A DNA stretch of 64,000 nucleotides. It comes from Luteimonas sp. RC10. GTDB lineage: Bacteria; Pseudomonadota; Gammaproteobacteria; Xanthomonadales; Xanthomonadaceae. This document shows, piece by piece, positions 48,329 to 57,716 of the stretch. The stretch covers positions 186,001-250,000 of the forward strand of contig NZ_JACHYJ010000002.1 of the NCBI RefSeq assembly GCF_014192745.1. Direction: 5' to 3'. The notes under the pieces were generated by a model, which ran no database searches, had not been told where the DNA came from, and saw nothing but the letters and a program-made list of their open reading frames with translations. A program made the position numbers and the translations under genes. Positions within the stretch are counted from its first letter, which is position 1, and each line of letters opens with the position of its first letter.

Positions 48329-49407
48329 CACAGCACCCCCTTGGTGCTGGGCAGTGCGTCCCCGTCACGGCGCACCGCCTGGCCCAGCGCACGCGCGAAG
48401 GCCTTGAAGCAGGCCTCCACCTTGTGGTGGTCGTTGTCGCCCTCGACCTTGAGGTGCAGGTTCAATGCCGCCGCGTCGCAGACCGAGCGGAAGAAGTGCT
48501 CGACCAGTTCGGTCGGCAGATCGCCGACGCGCTCGCGTCGGAACGTGCCGTCGAACACCAGGTACGGCCGGCCGCCGAAGTCGAGCGCGGCACTGGCGAG
48601 GGTTTCGTCCATCGGCAGCGTGAACCCGTAGCGGGCGATGCCGCGCTTGTCACCGAGCGCCGCGCGCAGCGCCTGGCCGAGGGCGATGCCGACATCCTCG
48701 ACCGTGTGGTGCTCGTCGATCTCCAGGTCGCCCTCGGCCTGCACCGTCAGCGCGATGCCACCGTGCTTGCCGATCTGGTCGAGCATGTGGTCGAAGAACG
48801 GCAACCCGGTCGCAACCTGCGCATCACGCGCGGCATCGAGGTCCAGTTCGACCCGGATGCGCGTTTCGCGAGTGTTGCGCACGATGCGCGCCTGGCGCGG
48901 TGCATCGCTCAGCGCGTGCGCGATGCCGGGCCAGTCCCAGTCGCCGCCGAACTGGGGCGTGCGCAGCTTGAAGCCGCGCACGCCCAGGTTGTCGGCGAAC
49001 TGCAGGTCGGTATCGCGATCGCCGACCATCGCCGAGGCATCGAGATCGATAGCGCGGTCGCGCAGGTAATGCATCACCAGCCCCAGGCCCGGCTTGCGCG
49101 TGGGCGCGTTGTCGGCCGGCCAACTGCAGTCGATCAGCACCTCGCGGAACACGATGCCCTGGCTCTCGAAGATCTGCAGCATCAGGTCGTTGGGGCCGTC
49201 GAAACTGGCGCGCGGATAACCCTCGGTGCCCAAGCCGTCCTGGTTGCTGACGATCACGAACTCGAAGCCCGCATCGCGCAACCGCAGCAGCGCCGGGATC
49301 ACGCCGGGCACGAAGCGCAGCTTTTCGTAGGCGTCGATCTGGTAATCGGCCGGCTCCTCGATCAAGGTGCCGTCGCGATCGACGAACAGGATCTTGCTGC
49401 CACTCAT
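48328..49407 (-). CDS. hisB: Bifunctional histidinol-phosphatase / imidazoleglycerol-phosphate dehydratase
   Basis: 359 residues. Residues 1-165 form the HAD histidinol-phosphatase: [12 protein letters not shown] with Asp10 and Asp12, [22 protein letters not shown]. Residues about 168-359 form the dehydratase: [28 protein letters not shown] and [19 protein letters not shown], with the His/Glu metal ligands. The fused form is typical of gammaproteobacteria. It lies between hisC and hisH with overlaps at both ends. Confidence 0.97.
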   Translation of the reverse strand: MSGSKILFVDRDGTLIEEPADYQIDAYEKLRFVPGVIPALLRLRDAGFEFVIVSNQDGLGTEGYPRASFDGPNDLMLQIFESQGIVFREVLIDCSWPADNAPTRKPGLGLVMHYLRDRAIDLDASAMVGDRDTDLQFADNLGVRGFKLRTPQFGGDWDWPGIAHALSDAPRQARIVRNTRETRIRVELDLDAARDAQVATGLPFFDHMLDQIGKHGGIALTVQAEGDLEIDEHHTVEDVGIALGQALRAALGDKRGIARYGFTLPMDETLASAALDFGGRPYLVFDGTFRRERVGDLPTELVEHFFRSVCDAAALNLHLKVEGDNDHHKVEACFKAFARALGQAVRRDGDALPSTKGVL

Positions 49408-50486
49408 GCTGCGATCTCCAATGCCTGCAGCGCCTCGATCACGCGCCCGTTCTGCGCCGGCGTGCCGACCGTGATGCGCAGCGCGTCGTCCAGCCCGGGG
49501 GCGGCGCGCTGGTCGCGCACGACGATGCCGGCGGCCAGCAGCGCCGCGAACGCGCGCGACGCATCGGCAAAGCGCACCAGCAGGAAGTTGCCGGCCGACG
49601 GATACACCCGGCGCACACCCGGCGTCCCGGCCAGCGCGGCAGCCAGTGCGTCGCGCTCGGCGATCGTCTGCGCCACCCGCGCGCGGGTCTGCGCGAGCGC
49701 CGCGTCGGCGAGTCCAGCCAGCGCCAGTTCGGCACACGGTGTGGGCACGGGATACGGCGCCTGGCAGCGCCGCAACACCGCGATCAGCGTCGGGTCGCCG
49801 ATCGCCACGCCGATCCGCGCCGCCGCCAGGCCATGCGCCTTGGACAGTGTCCGCAGCACGACCAGGTTGGGATGGGCGTCGAGCCGGGTGGTCGCCGACG
49901 GCGCGTCGGCGAACTCCGCGTAGGCCTCGTCGACGACGACGACCGCGCGCCCATCGAGCGCCGTGGCCAGCGCCGCGACGTCGGCCAGCGGCACCAGGCC
50001 GCCGGTCGGGTTCGACGGCGAACACAGGAACACCAGCCGCGCGCCGCGCGCAAGCGCGGTCTCGCGTACGGCATCGACATCGAGTGCGAAGCCGTCGGCG
50101 GTATCGTGCAACGGCACCTCGACGAACGGCGCGCCCTGCAATCGGGCGCTGACCGCGTACATGCCGAACACCGGCGGCGTGGCGAGCACGGCGTCGCGCC
50201 CGGGCACGCACAGCGCGCGCACCAGCAGGTCGATCGCCTCGTCGCTGCCGCGGCCGATCAGCAGCCGTGACGTGTCCACGCCGTACAGCGCGGCCAGCCG
50301 GGCCTGCAGCGCCGGTGGCTGCGGCGCCGGATACCGCCGGCACTGGCCGTCGGCGTCACCGGGATTGGCCCACGGCGCCTCGTTGGCATTGAGCCAGACC
50401 TCGCCCTCGAGCGCCTGGGTGCGGGCCGAAGCGTAGCCGGAGAAGGCGCGCAGGTCCTCGCGCACCAGATCGAGCACCGCGCTCAT
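49404..50486 (-). CDS. hisC: Histidinol-phosphate aminotransferase
   Basis: 360 residues, PLP enzyme of fold type I. Moves the amino group from glutamate to imidazole acetol phosphate. WLNANEAPW near the N-terminus binds substrate phosphate. [40 protein letters not shown] and the PLP Lys in [15 protein letters not shown] are all in order. Ends coupled to hisB and hisD by ATGA overlaps. Confidence 0.97.
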   Translation of the reverse strand: MSAVLDLVREDLRAFSGYASARTQALEGEVWLNANEAPWANPGDADGQCRRYPAPQPPALQARLAALYGVDTSRLLIGRGSDEAIDLLVRALCVPGRDAVLATPPVFGMYAVSARLQGAPFVEVPLHDTADGFALDVDAVRETALARGARLVFLCSPSNPTGGLVPLADVAALATALDGRAVVVVDEAYAEFADAPSATTRLDAHPNLVVLRTLSKAHGLAAARIGVAIGDPTLIAVLRRCQAPYPVPTPCAELALAGLADAALAQTRARVAQTIAERDALAAALAGTPGVRRVYPSAGNFLLVRFADASRAFAALLAAGIVVRDQRAAPGLDDALRITVGTPAQNGRVIEALQALEIAA

Positions 50487-51820
50487 GCGCCCGCCCTCGC
50501 CAGCCGCAGCGCGACCGCATTGGCGTGCGCATCCAGCCCTTCGGCGCGCGCCAGCGTCACCGCATCGGGACCGATCGCGCGAATGCCCGCGGCATCGGCG
50601 GTCTGCACGCTGACCAGGGTCTGGAAGCTCGACACACCGACCCCGCTCCAGGCGCTCGCGGCGCCGCCGGTGGGCAGCACGTGGTTAGTGCCGCTGCAGT
50701 AGTCGCCCAGCGCCTCGGGCGTCCAGTCGCCGAGGAACACCGAGCCGGCGACCTCGACCCGGTCGAGCCAGTCGCGTGGCGTGCGCAGGGCCAGGATCAG
50801 GTGCTCGGGCGCATAGCGGTTGCTGATGTCGAACGCGACGTCCAACGTCGGCACCCGCAGCAGGCGCGAGCGCGCCAGCGCCCGGCGCGCGATGTCGGCA
50901 CGCGGCAGCGCCGCCAATTGCGTCGCCAGTTCGACGCGCACGCGGCGCAGCAACGCCTCGTCGTCGCACAGCAGCAGCACCTGCGAGTCGGGCCCATGCT
51001 CGGCCTGCGACAGCAGGTCGGCGGCGATGAACGCCGCGTCGGCGCCCGCATCGGCGATCACCAGCACCTCCGACGGGCCGGCCGGCATGTCGATCGCGAC
51101 CGTGCCCGAATGCGCCGCCTGTTGCTTGGCTTCGGTGACGAACGCATTGCCCGGCCCGAACAGCTTGTCGCAGGCCGGCACCGAGGTCGTGCCGAAGGCC
51201 ATCGCGGCGACCGCCTGCGCGCCGCCGAGCTTGAACACCCGGTGTACGCCGGTCAGCCGGGCGGCGACCAGCACCGCCGGATCGGCGCTGCCGTCGGGAC
51301 GCGGCGGCGTGCACAGCACAACTTCGCGGCAGCCGGCCAGGCGCGCCGGCACGCCGAGCATCAACGCGGTCGAGGGCAGCGGCGCGGTGCCGGCCGGCAC
51401 GTACAGCCCGACCCGCGGGATCGGCCGCACGATCCGCGCGCACTCCACGCCATCGGCGGTCTGCACCGCGTAGCCGGCAGTCATGCCTGCGGCATGGAAG
51501 CGTTCGATCCGTGCGGCCGCGTTGGCCATCGCCTCGCGCAAGCGGGGCGAAACCTCGGCCTCGGCCGCAGCGAATTCGTCGGCGCCGACCTCGAACTCGT
51601 CCAGCGCGACGCGGTCGAAGCGCTCGGTCAACGCACGCAGCGCGGCGTCTCCACGGGCCCGCACGTCGTCGAACACCTCGGCGACAGCCGCACGCGTCTG
51701 TGCGGCGACGGTCTGCGTGGGGCGACGCAGCAGTTCGGCCTGCGCCGCGGCGTCCGTCGCCGCCCAGTCGACGATCGCCGGGATCGCACCGTCCAGCGAA
51801 AAAGCATCGAGTGCGTTCAT
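50483..51820 (-). CDS. hisD: Histidinol dehydrogenase
   Basis: 445 residues. Oxidises histidinol to histidine in two NAD-dependent steps with a zinc ion. Visible: [84 protein letters not shown] with the zinc/catalytic His and Gln, and NRYAPEHL with the catalytic Glu-His. ATG 51820 overlaps the hisG stop; the upstream extension inside hisG is rejected. Confidence 0.97.
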   Translation of the reverse strand: MNALDAFSLDGAIPAIVDWAATDAAAQAELLRRPTQTVAAQTRAAVAEVFDDVRARGDAALRALTERFDRVALDEFEVGADEFAAAEAEVSPRLREAMANAAARIERFHAAGMTAGYAVQTADGVECARIVRPIPRVGLYVPAGTAPLPSTALMLGVPARLAGCREVVLCTPPRPDGSADPAVLVAARLTGVHRVFKLGGAQAVAAMAFGTTSVPACDKLFGPGNAFVTEAKQQAAHSGTVAIDMPAGPSEVLVIADAGADAAFIAADLLSQAEHGPDSQVLLLCDDEALLRRVRVELATQLAALPRADIARRALARSRLLRVPTLDVAFDISNRYAPEHLILALRTPRDWLDRVEVAGSVFLGDWTPEALGDYCSGTNHVLPTGGAASAWSGVGVSSFQTLVSVQTADAAGIRAIGPDAVTLARAEGLDAHANAVALRLARAGA

Positions 51821-52731
51821 GCCAGCATCCGCTCCACCGGCAGCACCATCAATCCGGCCGCACCGGCCTGCTTGAGCGCCTCGAGCCGCGGCCAGGTCAA
51901 CTCGCCATGACACAGCACCTGCAGCGCGACCGTCTCGCTGCCATCGAGCTGCAGCACCGTCGGCGGTTCGGCGTCGGGCAGCAACTTGAGCAGCGCATCG
52001 ACGCCGTCGCGGCGCGACTGGAACATCAGCAGGCGGCTGTCGCGCAGCCGCATCACGCCATCGAGCCGGCGCAGCAGCAACGCGGCCAGATCGCCGCGCA
52101 CATCGGAGAACGGCTGCACCGGGCCGGCCAGCACCGCCTCGCTGGTCATCAGCGTGACCGCGGGCTTAAGCTGGTTGGCGGTCAGTGTGGCGCCGCTGGA
52201 TACCAGGTCGCAGATCACGTCGGCCTGGCCCAGTCGCGGTGCGATCTCGACCGAGCCCGACAGCGTGACGATGCTCGCCTGCACGCCCTGCGCGTCGAGC
52301 CATTGCTGCAGCAGGCCAGGGTAGCTGGTCGCGATGCGGCTGCCCTGCAATTGCGCCGGCCCCGACCAGTCCTGCGACTCGGGAATCGCGATATCGAGCC
52401 GGCAGCCGCCGAAGCCGAGTGCACGGACCGCCTTGGAGACCTGTGGCAGGCCGCGCAGCGCGCGATCGGCCGCGACCTCGTCGAGCACGTTGCGGCCGAC
52501 GATGCCGTAATCGCAGACGCCGTCGGCGAGCAGTCCGGGGATGTCATCGTCGCGGACCAGCAATAGGTCGACCGGCAGCGTCTCGCCGTAGCAGAACAAC
52601 TTGTCGCGGCTCTCGCGCCACGACAGACCGCACGACGCGAGCAGCCCGCGTGCAGGCTCGCTGAGCCGGCCGGATTTCTGGATCGCGATACGCAGGCGGT
52701 CGCGCGCGGCGCCGCCGGTGACAGGACTCAT
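51817..52731 (-). CDS. hisG: ATP phosphoribosyltransferase, long form
   Basis: 304 residues. First, feedback-inhibited step of histidine synthesis. The N-terminal catalytic domains ([70 protein letters not shown], the PRPP loop) are followed by a C-terminal ACT-like regulatory domain (about 225-304). It is therefore the self-sufficient long form, needing no HisZ. It lies nine bases downstream of the TrpR-like gene and is the first enzyme gene of the operon. Confidence 0.97.
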   Translation of the reverse strand: MSPVTGGAARDRLRIAIQKSGRLSEPARGLLASCGLSWRESRDKLFCYGETLPVDLLLVRDDDIPGLLADGVCDYGIVGRNVLDEVAADRALRGLPQVSKAVRALGFGGCRLDIAIPESQDWSGPAQLQGSRIATSYPGLLQQWLDAQGVQASIVTLSGSVEIAPRLGQADVICDLVSSGATLTANQLKPAVTLMTSEAVLAGPVQPFSDVRGDLAALLLRRLDGVMRLRDSRLLMFQSRRDGVDALLKLLPDAEPPTVLQLDGSETVALQVLCHGELTWPRLEALKQAGAAGLMVLPVERMLA

Positions 52732-52740
52732 GGGGGAACC

Positions 52741-53070
52741 TCAGTGGGAATCGGGGGACGCGGTACGCGCCACACGGCGCGCGGCGATCGCATAGCCGCC
52801 GGCGCCGCGGTCGAGCGTGCGCGCGACGCGGCCGACCGTGGTCACGCTGACGCCGGTGCGCTCGTGGATCTCGCGATACGGCACGCCCTGCTGCAGCAGC
52901 GGCACGACCCGCCAACGGTCGACCAGGGCCTCGAGCTCGGCCGGCGTGCACAGGTCGTCGAGGAACCGGGCGACCTCGTCGGCGGTCTTCAGCGCCGCGA
53001 ACGCGCGGGCCAGCGCCTGCAGCGAGGCGCTGGCTTCATGGTCTGGGAGGGGTTCGGGGCGTTGCTTCAC
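52741..53070 (-). CDS. TrpR-like (YerC/YecD family) regulator heading the his operon
   Basis: About 109 residues from a GTG at 53070; a TTG at 53091 would add seven. Neither has a good ribosome site. The helix-turn-helix follows the TrpR pattern: LDDLCTPAELEALVDRWRVVPLLQQGVPYREIHERTGVSVTTVGRVARTLDRGAGGY. The Trp repressor fold binds DNA as a dimer; YerC relatives have no agreed ligand. Its promoter carries a dyad containing CTAGTAC, the half-site of the Trp operator, so it probably represses itself and the following his genes. The GTG is favoured because the predicted transcript starts only about 10 bases before the TTG. Confidence 0.82.
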   Translation of the reverse strand: MKQRPEPLPDHEASASLQALARAFAALKTADEVARFLDDLCTPAELEALVDRWRVVPLLQQGVPYREIHERTGVSVTTVGRVARTLDRGAGGYAIAARRVARTASPDSH

Positions 53071-53089
53071 GGGCGTCGATGAACGTATC

Positions 53090-53136
53090 AATGTAATAGC
53101 GTGCTAGTACATTACGCCTTTCCGATCCGAAGTCAA
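53090..53136 (-). promoter_or_regulatory. his-operon promoter with Trp-operator-like dyad
   Basis: Minus strand: TTGACT (53131-53136), a 16-base spacer and TAATGT (53109-53114). A dyad AATGTAATAGC (53090-53100), GT, GCTAGTACATT (53103-53113) with one mismatch in eleven pairs covers the -10 and the expected start. CTAGTAC equals the core half-site of the E. coli Trp operator. Confidence 0.7.
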
Positions 53137-53302
53137 CCGGGACAGCGACGCCGTACAGCAGCGGTGCAAGCGCTCGTCGACGCGCGCGTCGCAGTGGCCC
53201 TGCAGGCGGTCCGCGCTGTTGTCGACTGGATTGCAGCGTTCCACCGCCCTCGCCTGCCGATCCGCGAAGATCCCGCATCGACCTTCCAGATTCGGAGGCG
53301 CC

Positions 53303-53626
53303 ATGCGCGAACGACTGCAGGCCCTGCTCGATGCCGGGCGCGATGACGCGCTGCTGCGCTTCGGGCTGGGCAATGCCTGCCTGCAGGCAGGCGATCCGGC
53401 TGCGGCCACGACGCATCTGACCGCCGCGACGCGGCACGATCCCGACTACTCGGCGGCGTGGAAGCTGCTCGGCAAGGCGTGGCTGGCGCTGGGGCGCGAC
53501 GACGACGCCGAAGCGGCGTGGCGCGCCGGGCTGGACGCCGCGGCGCGGCGCGGCGACGTGCAGTCGTCGAAGGAGATGACGGTGTTCCTGCGGCGGATCG
53601 AACGCGCACGGCATTCGAAGACCTGA
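53303..53626 (+). CDS. Small TPR protein
   Basis: 107 residues from ATG 53303 with GGAGG four bases upstream of the start region. Two to three tetratricopeptide helices pairs: DALLRFGLGNACLQAGDPAAATTHLTAATRHDPDYSAAWKLLGKAWLALGRDDDAEAAWRAGLDAA. No signal peptide, so probably cytosolic and engaged in protein contacts. It is divergent from the his operon, and its frame opens within the same 200-base control gap. Partner unknown. Confidence 0.85.
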   Translation: MRERLQALLDAGRDDALLRFGLGNACLQAGDPAAATTHLTAATRHDPDYSAAWKLLGKAWLALGRDDDAEAAWRAGLDAAARRGDVQSSKEMTVFLRRIERARHSKT

Positions 53627-53642
53627 TCCCCACCCAGAACAA

Positions 53643-53693
53643 AACCGGGGTCAGAGTCGATTTTTGCGAAGAAAATCCACTCTGACCCCGGTT
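53643..53693. repeat. Inverted-repeat element of the GGTCAGAGT family
   Basis: Perfect 15-bp arms AACCGGGGTCAGAGT (53643-53657) and ACTCTGACCCCGGTT (53679-53693) around a 21-base A/T-rich loop. It sits exactly between the convergent TPR and membrane-protein genes and could terminate both. Same family as 5502-5580, 48 kb away. Confidence 0.88.
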
Positions 53694-53705
53694 CTTGAGA
53701 GGGTG

Positions 53706-54068
53706 TCAGTCGCTGCGTGTGCGCGCCTGCATGCCCAGCCAGGCCAGCGCGACACCGGAGAACGCGGCGATCGAGGACAGGAACACCCGGGTGGCGAGGA
53801 AGTCGGGATCGTGGATCTTCTGCAGCGCGATGCGCGCATAGACCGGCGACTCGAGCTTGACCACGCCCATGTAGAACAGGTGCCAGGCGTCGATGCCGAC
53901 CGCGATCGCGAGCGCACCCAGGCTGCTCCAGCCGATCGAATGCCCGTGCGCCCAGCGATAGCGCGCACCCAGCCAATGGAACAGCAGATAGCACAGCGCG
54001 CCGACCGCCATCGCGATCAGCGCGGCTTCCAGCACCCCGAGCCAGCCGAAGTGCAGCGGCAGGTTCAC
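53706..54068 (-). CDS. Membrane protein of unknown function, coupled to hutH
   Basis: 120 residues from a GTG that overlaps the hutH stop by 4 bases (GTGA). Three hydrophobic helices (WLGVLEAALIAMAVGALCYLLFHWL, WSSLGALAIAVGIDAWHLFYMG, VFLSSIAAFSGVALAWLGM) with a charged loop KLESPVYARIALQKIHDPDF between them. No family recognised. Last gene of the hisS-lipoprotein-hutH unit; a transport or anchoring role is only a guess. Confidence 0.75.
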   Translation of the reverse strand: MNLPLHFGWLGVLEAALIAMAVGALCYLLFHWLGARYRWAHGHSIGWSSLGALAIAVGIDAWHLFYMGVVKLESPVYARIALQKIHDPDFLATRVFLSSIAAFSGVALAWLGMQARTRSD

Positions 54069-55981
54069 GCCGCAGGCCCGGTGGCCGGCACCCGCCAGCG
54101 CGGCAGCACGCCCAGCAGGGTGCCGTCGGCGACCAGGCGCACGGCGGCGGCGACTTCACCGTCGAGCGCGCGGTCGCGGTCGAGGAACGGGATCGCTTCG
54201 CGGATGCGTGCATGCGCCTGCGCGACGATCGCGCCGGGGTGGAACGGCGCGCATGCAGCCAGCTCGCCGCGCAGCGCCTCGACCTCGTCGAGAAACCCGG
54301 CGTGCGTGGCGCGGTCCTGCGCCGGGCCGCCCTGCACCTTCGTCGCCAGCGCCTGGGCATCGGCCCGGCGCGCGAGGTCACGGGCGGCATTGATCATGTC
54401 CATCCGCAGGTCCAGCGCCTGCGCCGCGGTGTAGAGCTCCAGCGCGAGCACCTTGCCCAGGTCGTCGGCCATCGCCAGCACGTGGCGCGCCTCGTTGGTG
54501 CCCATCGACACATGGTCTTCGGCGTTGGCGCTGGTCGGCACCGAATACACGCTCGCCGGATGCGCGCGGGTGGCCAGGTCGTTGACCAGCGCCGCCGCGG
54601 TGTACTGCACGATCATGAAACCCGATTCGGTGGCGTCCTCGTTGCCGATCAGGAACGCCGGCAGCCCGTCGTTGGTCGCCGGGTCGAGGAGCTTGGCCAA
54701 GCGACGCTCGGAGATCGACGCCAGCACCGGGATCGCCGCCTTGACGTAGCTCATCGCCAGCGCCAGCGGCATGCCGTGGAAGTGGCCGGCCGAGATCACC
54801 TGCTGCTCGACGTGCTCGGCTTCGCGACCCGGAAACACCAGCGGGTTGTCGGTGACTGCGTTGAGCTCGACGTCGAACACGCGCTTGGCCTGCTCGACCG
54901 CGTCGCGCACCGCCCCGTGCACCTGTGGGATGCAGCGCAGCGAATAGGCGTCCTGCGGCTGGTGCTTCTTGCCGCCGCGGAACGGCCGGAACCGGGCGTA
55001 GAACTTCTCGCGGCCATGGCGCTGGTCGCTCGGCACCCAGTCCCAGCCGATGTCGAAGCGCAGCGCCTGCGCCGCTTCGGTGTCCCAGCTCGACGGCAGC
55101 CACGGCCGGAACTTCGGCACCAGGTGGTAGGCGATGTCGGCCAGCGTCGAGCCGTCAAGCAGCTCGCGCAGGTGCGCGGCGACTTCAACTTGCCCGGGGT
55201 GCGGACGCAGCGCGTGGACGTCGGCGTCGAACGCGCCCAGGCGCCCGGCGAAGGCATCGATGGTCATCGCCGCGGCGAGATCGGCGGTGTCGAGCAGCGC
55301 GTCGAGCCGGTGCAGCGCCAGCACGCCGGTGGCGAGCATCTGCGCGGTGCCGTTGTTGAGCGCCAGGCCTTCCTTGTACGACAGCGTGACCGGCGCCAGG
55401 CCGGCGCGCCGCAGTGCCTCCGCGCCGGGCATGCGCTCGCCCTCGAAGAACGCCTCGCCGCCGCCCAGCAGCACGATCGCCAGGTGCGACAGCGGCGCCA
55501 GGTCGCCCGAGGCGCCGACCGAGCCGAGCCCCGGGACCACCGGCACGATGCCGGCGTTGAGCAGGTCGGCCAGCGCCTGCAACGTCGCCACGCGGATACC
55601 CGAATGGCCCTTGAGCAGTGTGTTGATGCGGATGCACAGCATCGCGCGCACCACCTCCGGCGCCAACGGCTCGCCGACGCACACCGCATGGGTGACGATG
55701 AGGTTGTGCTGCAGTTCCTCGTGCAACGCACGGCCCGAGGGCGTGGCGCCCGGCAGGTCGTCGCGCAGCGGGCGCGCCCCGAGCAGGCGGTCGGCATTGC
55801 TGCCAAAGCCGGTGGATACGCCGTAGATCGGTTCTTCGCGGCGCACCTGCTCGGCGAGGAAGTCGGCCGCGTCGGCCACCGCGCGCAGCGCCTGATCGTC
55901 GAGTTCGACCGGCGCGCCGTGCGCGACGATCACCAGTTGCGCCCGGGTCAGCGAGCGGCCGTCGAGGCGGATGGCCTTCAT
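54065..55981 (-). CDS. hutH: Histidine ammonia-lyase-like MIO enzyme, long variant
   Basis: 638 residues, about 125 longer than normal HutH. It should remove ammonia from histidine to give urocanate. The MIO cofactor triad Ala-Ser-Gly is at 157-159 (GSVGASGDLAPLSHL). Catalytic Tyr53 is in YGVSTGFG; YSLRCIPQVHGAV, NAVTDNPLVF and ATESGFMIVQYTAAAL follow. The selectivity position reads Thr-His (LIVTHAV), close to the Ser-His of histidine lyases and unlike Phe-Leu of phenylalanine lyases. Extra sequence lies mainly at about 280-341 (Trp/Arg-rich) and at the C-terminus. No hutU, hutI or hutG is near. ATG 55981 overlaps the lipoprotein stop. Confidence 0.85.
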   Translation of the reverse strand: MKAIRLDGRSLTRAQLVIVAHGAPVELDDQALRAVADAADFLAEQVRREEPIYGVSTGFGSNADRLLGARPLRDDLPGATPSGRALHEELQHNLIVTHAVCVGEPLAPEVVRAMLCIRINTLLKGHSGIRVATLQALADLLNAGIVPVVPGLGSVGASGDLAPLSHLAIVLLGGGEAFFEGERMPGAEALRRAGLAPVTLSYKEGLALNNGTAQMLATGVLALHRLDALLDTADLAAAMTIDAFAGRLGAFDADVHALRPHPGQVEVAAHLRELLDGSTLADIAYHLVPKFRPWLPSSWDTEAAQALRFDIGWDWVPSDQRHGREKFYARFRPFRGGKKHQPQDAYSLRCIPQVHGAVRDAVEQAKRVFDVELNAVTDNPLVFPGREAEHVEQQVISAGHFHGMPLALAMSYVKAAIPVLASISERRLAKLLDPATNDGLPAFLIGNEDATESGFMIVQYTAAALVNDLATRAHPASVYSVPTSANAEDHVSMGTNEARHVLAMADDLGKVLALELYTAAQALDLRMDMINAARDLARRADAQALATKVQGGPAQDRATHAGFLDEVEALRGELAACAPFHPGAIVAQAHARIREAIPFLDRDRALDGEVAAAVRLVADGTLLGVLPRWRVPATGPAA

Positions 55982-56295
55982 CGGGTGGACTCCATGCAGG
56001 TCACCGTCGTGGTGACGTGAGCGGCCGGACATTCACCGAAGACACTGCCGCGGATGCCCAGATACGATGTCGCGGTGCCGTCGAGGCGATGGCCGCCACG
56101 ACAGCGGCGTTCGGCCTCGGCAGCGATATCGGCCAGCACCTGGGTCACGTCGCCGGACGCCGCGCACTGGACACTCTCGACGCGATAGAGGCCGGGGGAC
56201 ACACGTTCGAACCGGGTGCCGAACGGCGAGCAGGCAGCCAGCAGCAGAAGCGTCGGCAGCAATAGCGCCGCAGGCGCCAGCGACCGCAGGGTCAT
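55978..56295 (-). CDS. Small lipoprotein between hisS and hutH
   Basis: 105 residues. Signal with lipobox: [22 protein letters not shown], Cys22 lipid-modified. The mature part has three more Cys ([25 protein letters not shown]) plus TVTCMESTR at the end, suggesting disulphides. AEAERRCRG followed by YLGIRGS resembles short outer-membrane-lipoprotein domains, but I cannot name the family. Both ends overlap the neighbours by 4 bases (hisS before, hutH after), so it is tightly coupled to them. Confidence 0.75.
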   Translation of the reverse strand: MTLRSLAPAALLLPTLLLLAACSPFGTRFERVSPGLYRVESVQCAASGDVTQVLADIAAEAERRCRGGHRLDGTATSYLGIRGSVFGECPAAHVTTTVTCMESTR

Positions 56296-57677
56296 CGCAT
56301 CGCCTGCCACTGTTCCCGCTCGACCAGCAGCGTACGCGGCAGGTCGTCGTCGGCCACCTCGAACTGCTCGCCGCGGCGCAGATCCTTGACCGCGACCACC
56401 CCGCGCGCCGCTTCCTCGTCCCCGCGGATCACCACAAAGCGGATACCGGCGCGATCGGCGTACTGCATCTGCTTGGCGAGCTTGCGCGGCTCGAGCTGGG
56501 TCTCGACGTTGAGTCCGGCGCTGCGCAGGCGCTGCGACAGCGCCAGCGCCGACGGCAGGCCGGCATCGTCGAACAGCGTCACCAGCACATCGACCGAGCT
56601 GTCGGCGGTATGCACCAGCCCCGCCTCGCGCAGTTGCCAGAACAGCCGGGTCAGGCCGATCGAAATGCCCACGCCCGGCAGCTTGGACTTGGTGTAGTGG
56701 CTGGCGAGGTTGTCGTAGCGGCCGCCCGAGCAGATCGAACCGATCTGCGGATGCGCATCGAGCACGGTCTCGTAGACCATGCCGGTGTAGTAATCCAGGC
56801 CGCGCGCGATCGACAGGTTCAGCGCGTAGCGCGATTCGGGCACGCCCAGTGCACGCAACTGGCCCAGCAACGCACGCAGTTCGTCGCGCCCTTCTTCGAA
56901 CAGCGGCGTGCCGGTGCCGAGCGCATCGAGCCTGGCCAGGGCATCGTCGTGGCCGGTCGAGCGCACGCGCGAGAACGCCAGCAGGCGCTCGACGACCGCG
57001 TCCGACAGTCCGAACCCCTCGCCGGTCAGCGTCGCGCGCACCGCGTCCTCGCCGCGCTTGTCGAGCTTGTCGATCTCGCGCAGCACGGTCATCTGCTGCG
57101 CGTCGTCGATGCCCTGCCCTTCGAAATAGCCGCGCAGCAGCTTGCGGTGGTTGAGCTGGATCGTGAATTCGCCAATATCGAGCGCTGCAAACACCGCGCT
57201 GATCACCGCCGGCACCTCGGCGTCGTAGCGCGGCGACAGCGTGTCCTTGCCGATCACGTCGATGTCGCACTGGTAGAACTCGCGGAACCGCCCGCGCTGG
57301 GCGCGTTCGCCGCGGTAGACGCGCTGCATCTGGTAGCGGCGGAACGGGAACGCCAGGTCGTGCTCGTGCTCGGCGACATAGCGCGCCAGCGGCACGGTCA
57401 GGTCGAAGCGCAGCGCCAGCTCCGGCAGGCCCTCGGACTGCCCGCCTTCCGACGACTTGGCCAGCGCCCCGGTCGACTGCACGAAATAGACCTGCCGCTC
57501 GGTCTCGCCGCCCGACTTGGTCAGCAGCGTCTCCGACAGTTCGAACACCGGCGTCTCGATCGGCAGGAATCCGAAGCCCTCGAACGTGCGGCGGATCGTA
57601 TCGAGCATGCGCTGGAATGCGATCTGGTCGCGCGGCAACAGTTCCATGACGCCGGGCGGGGTCCGGGGCTTGATCAT
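56292..57677 (-). CDS. hisS: Histidyl-tRNA synthetase
   Basis: 461 residues, class II aminoacyl-tRNA synthetase. Motif 1 region [31 protein letters not shown], motif 2 [30 protein letters not shown], the histidine-binding [13 protein letters not shown] (His A motif), SGGRYDNL, motif 3 [11 protein letters not shown], and the C-terminal anticodon-binding domain (about 365-461) are all present. ATG 57677. It starts 39 bases after cydC and leads a coupled run hisS-lipoprotein-hutH-membrane protein. Confidence 0.97.
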   Translation of the reverse strand: MIKPRTPPGVMELLPRDQIAFQRMLDTIRRTFEGFGFLPIETPVFELSETLLTKSGGETERQVYFVQSTGALAKSSEGGQSEGLPELALRFDLTVPLARYVAEHEHDLAFPFRRYQMQRVYRGERAQRGRFREFYQCDIDVIGKDTLSPRYDAEVPAVISAVFAALDIGEFTIQLNHRKLLRGYFEGQGIDDAQQMTVLREIDKLDKRGEDAVRATLTGEGFGLSDAVVERLLAFSRVRSTGHDDALARLDALGTGTPLFEEGRDELRALLGQLRALGVPESRYALNLSIARGLDYYTGMVYETVLDAHPQIGSICSGGRYDNLASHYTKSKLPGVGISIGLTRLFWQLREAGLVHTADSSVDVLVTLFDDAGLPSALALSQRLRSAGLNVETQLEPRKLAKQMQYADRAGIRFVVIRGDEEAARGVVAVKDLRRGEQFEVADDDLPRTLLVEREQWQAMR

Positions 57678-57716
57678 GCGGGCAGCTCGTCGGTGGTGCG
57701 GAGGGAGACCGCCATT

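Noticed and set aside
54065..55981. hutH as part of a histidine-utilisation operon
   Set aside because: No hutU, hutI, hutG or hutC in the neighbourhood; it is coupled to hisS instead.
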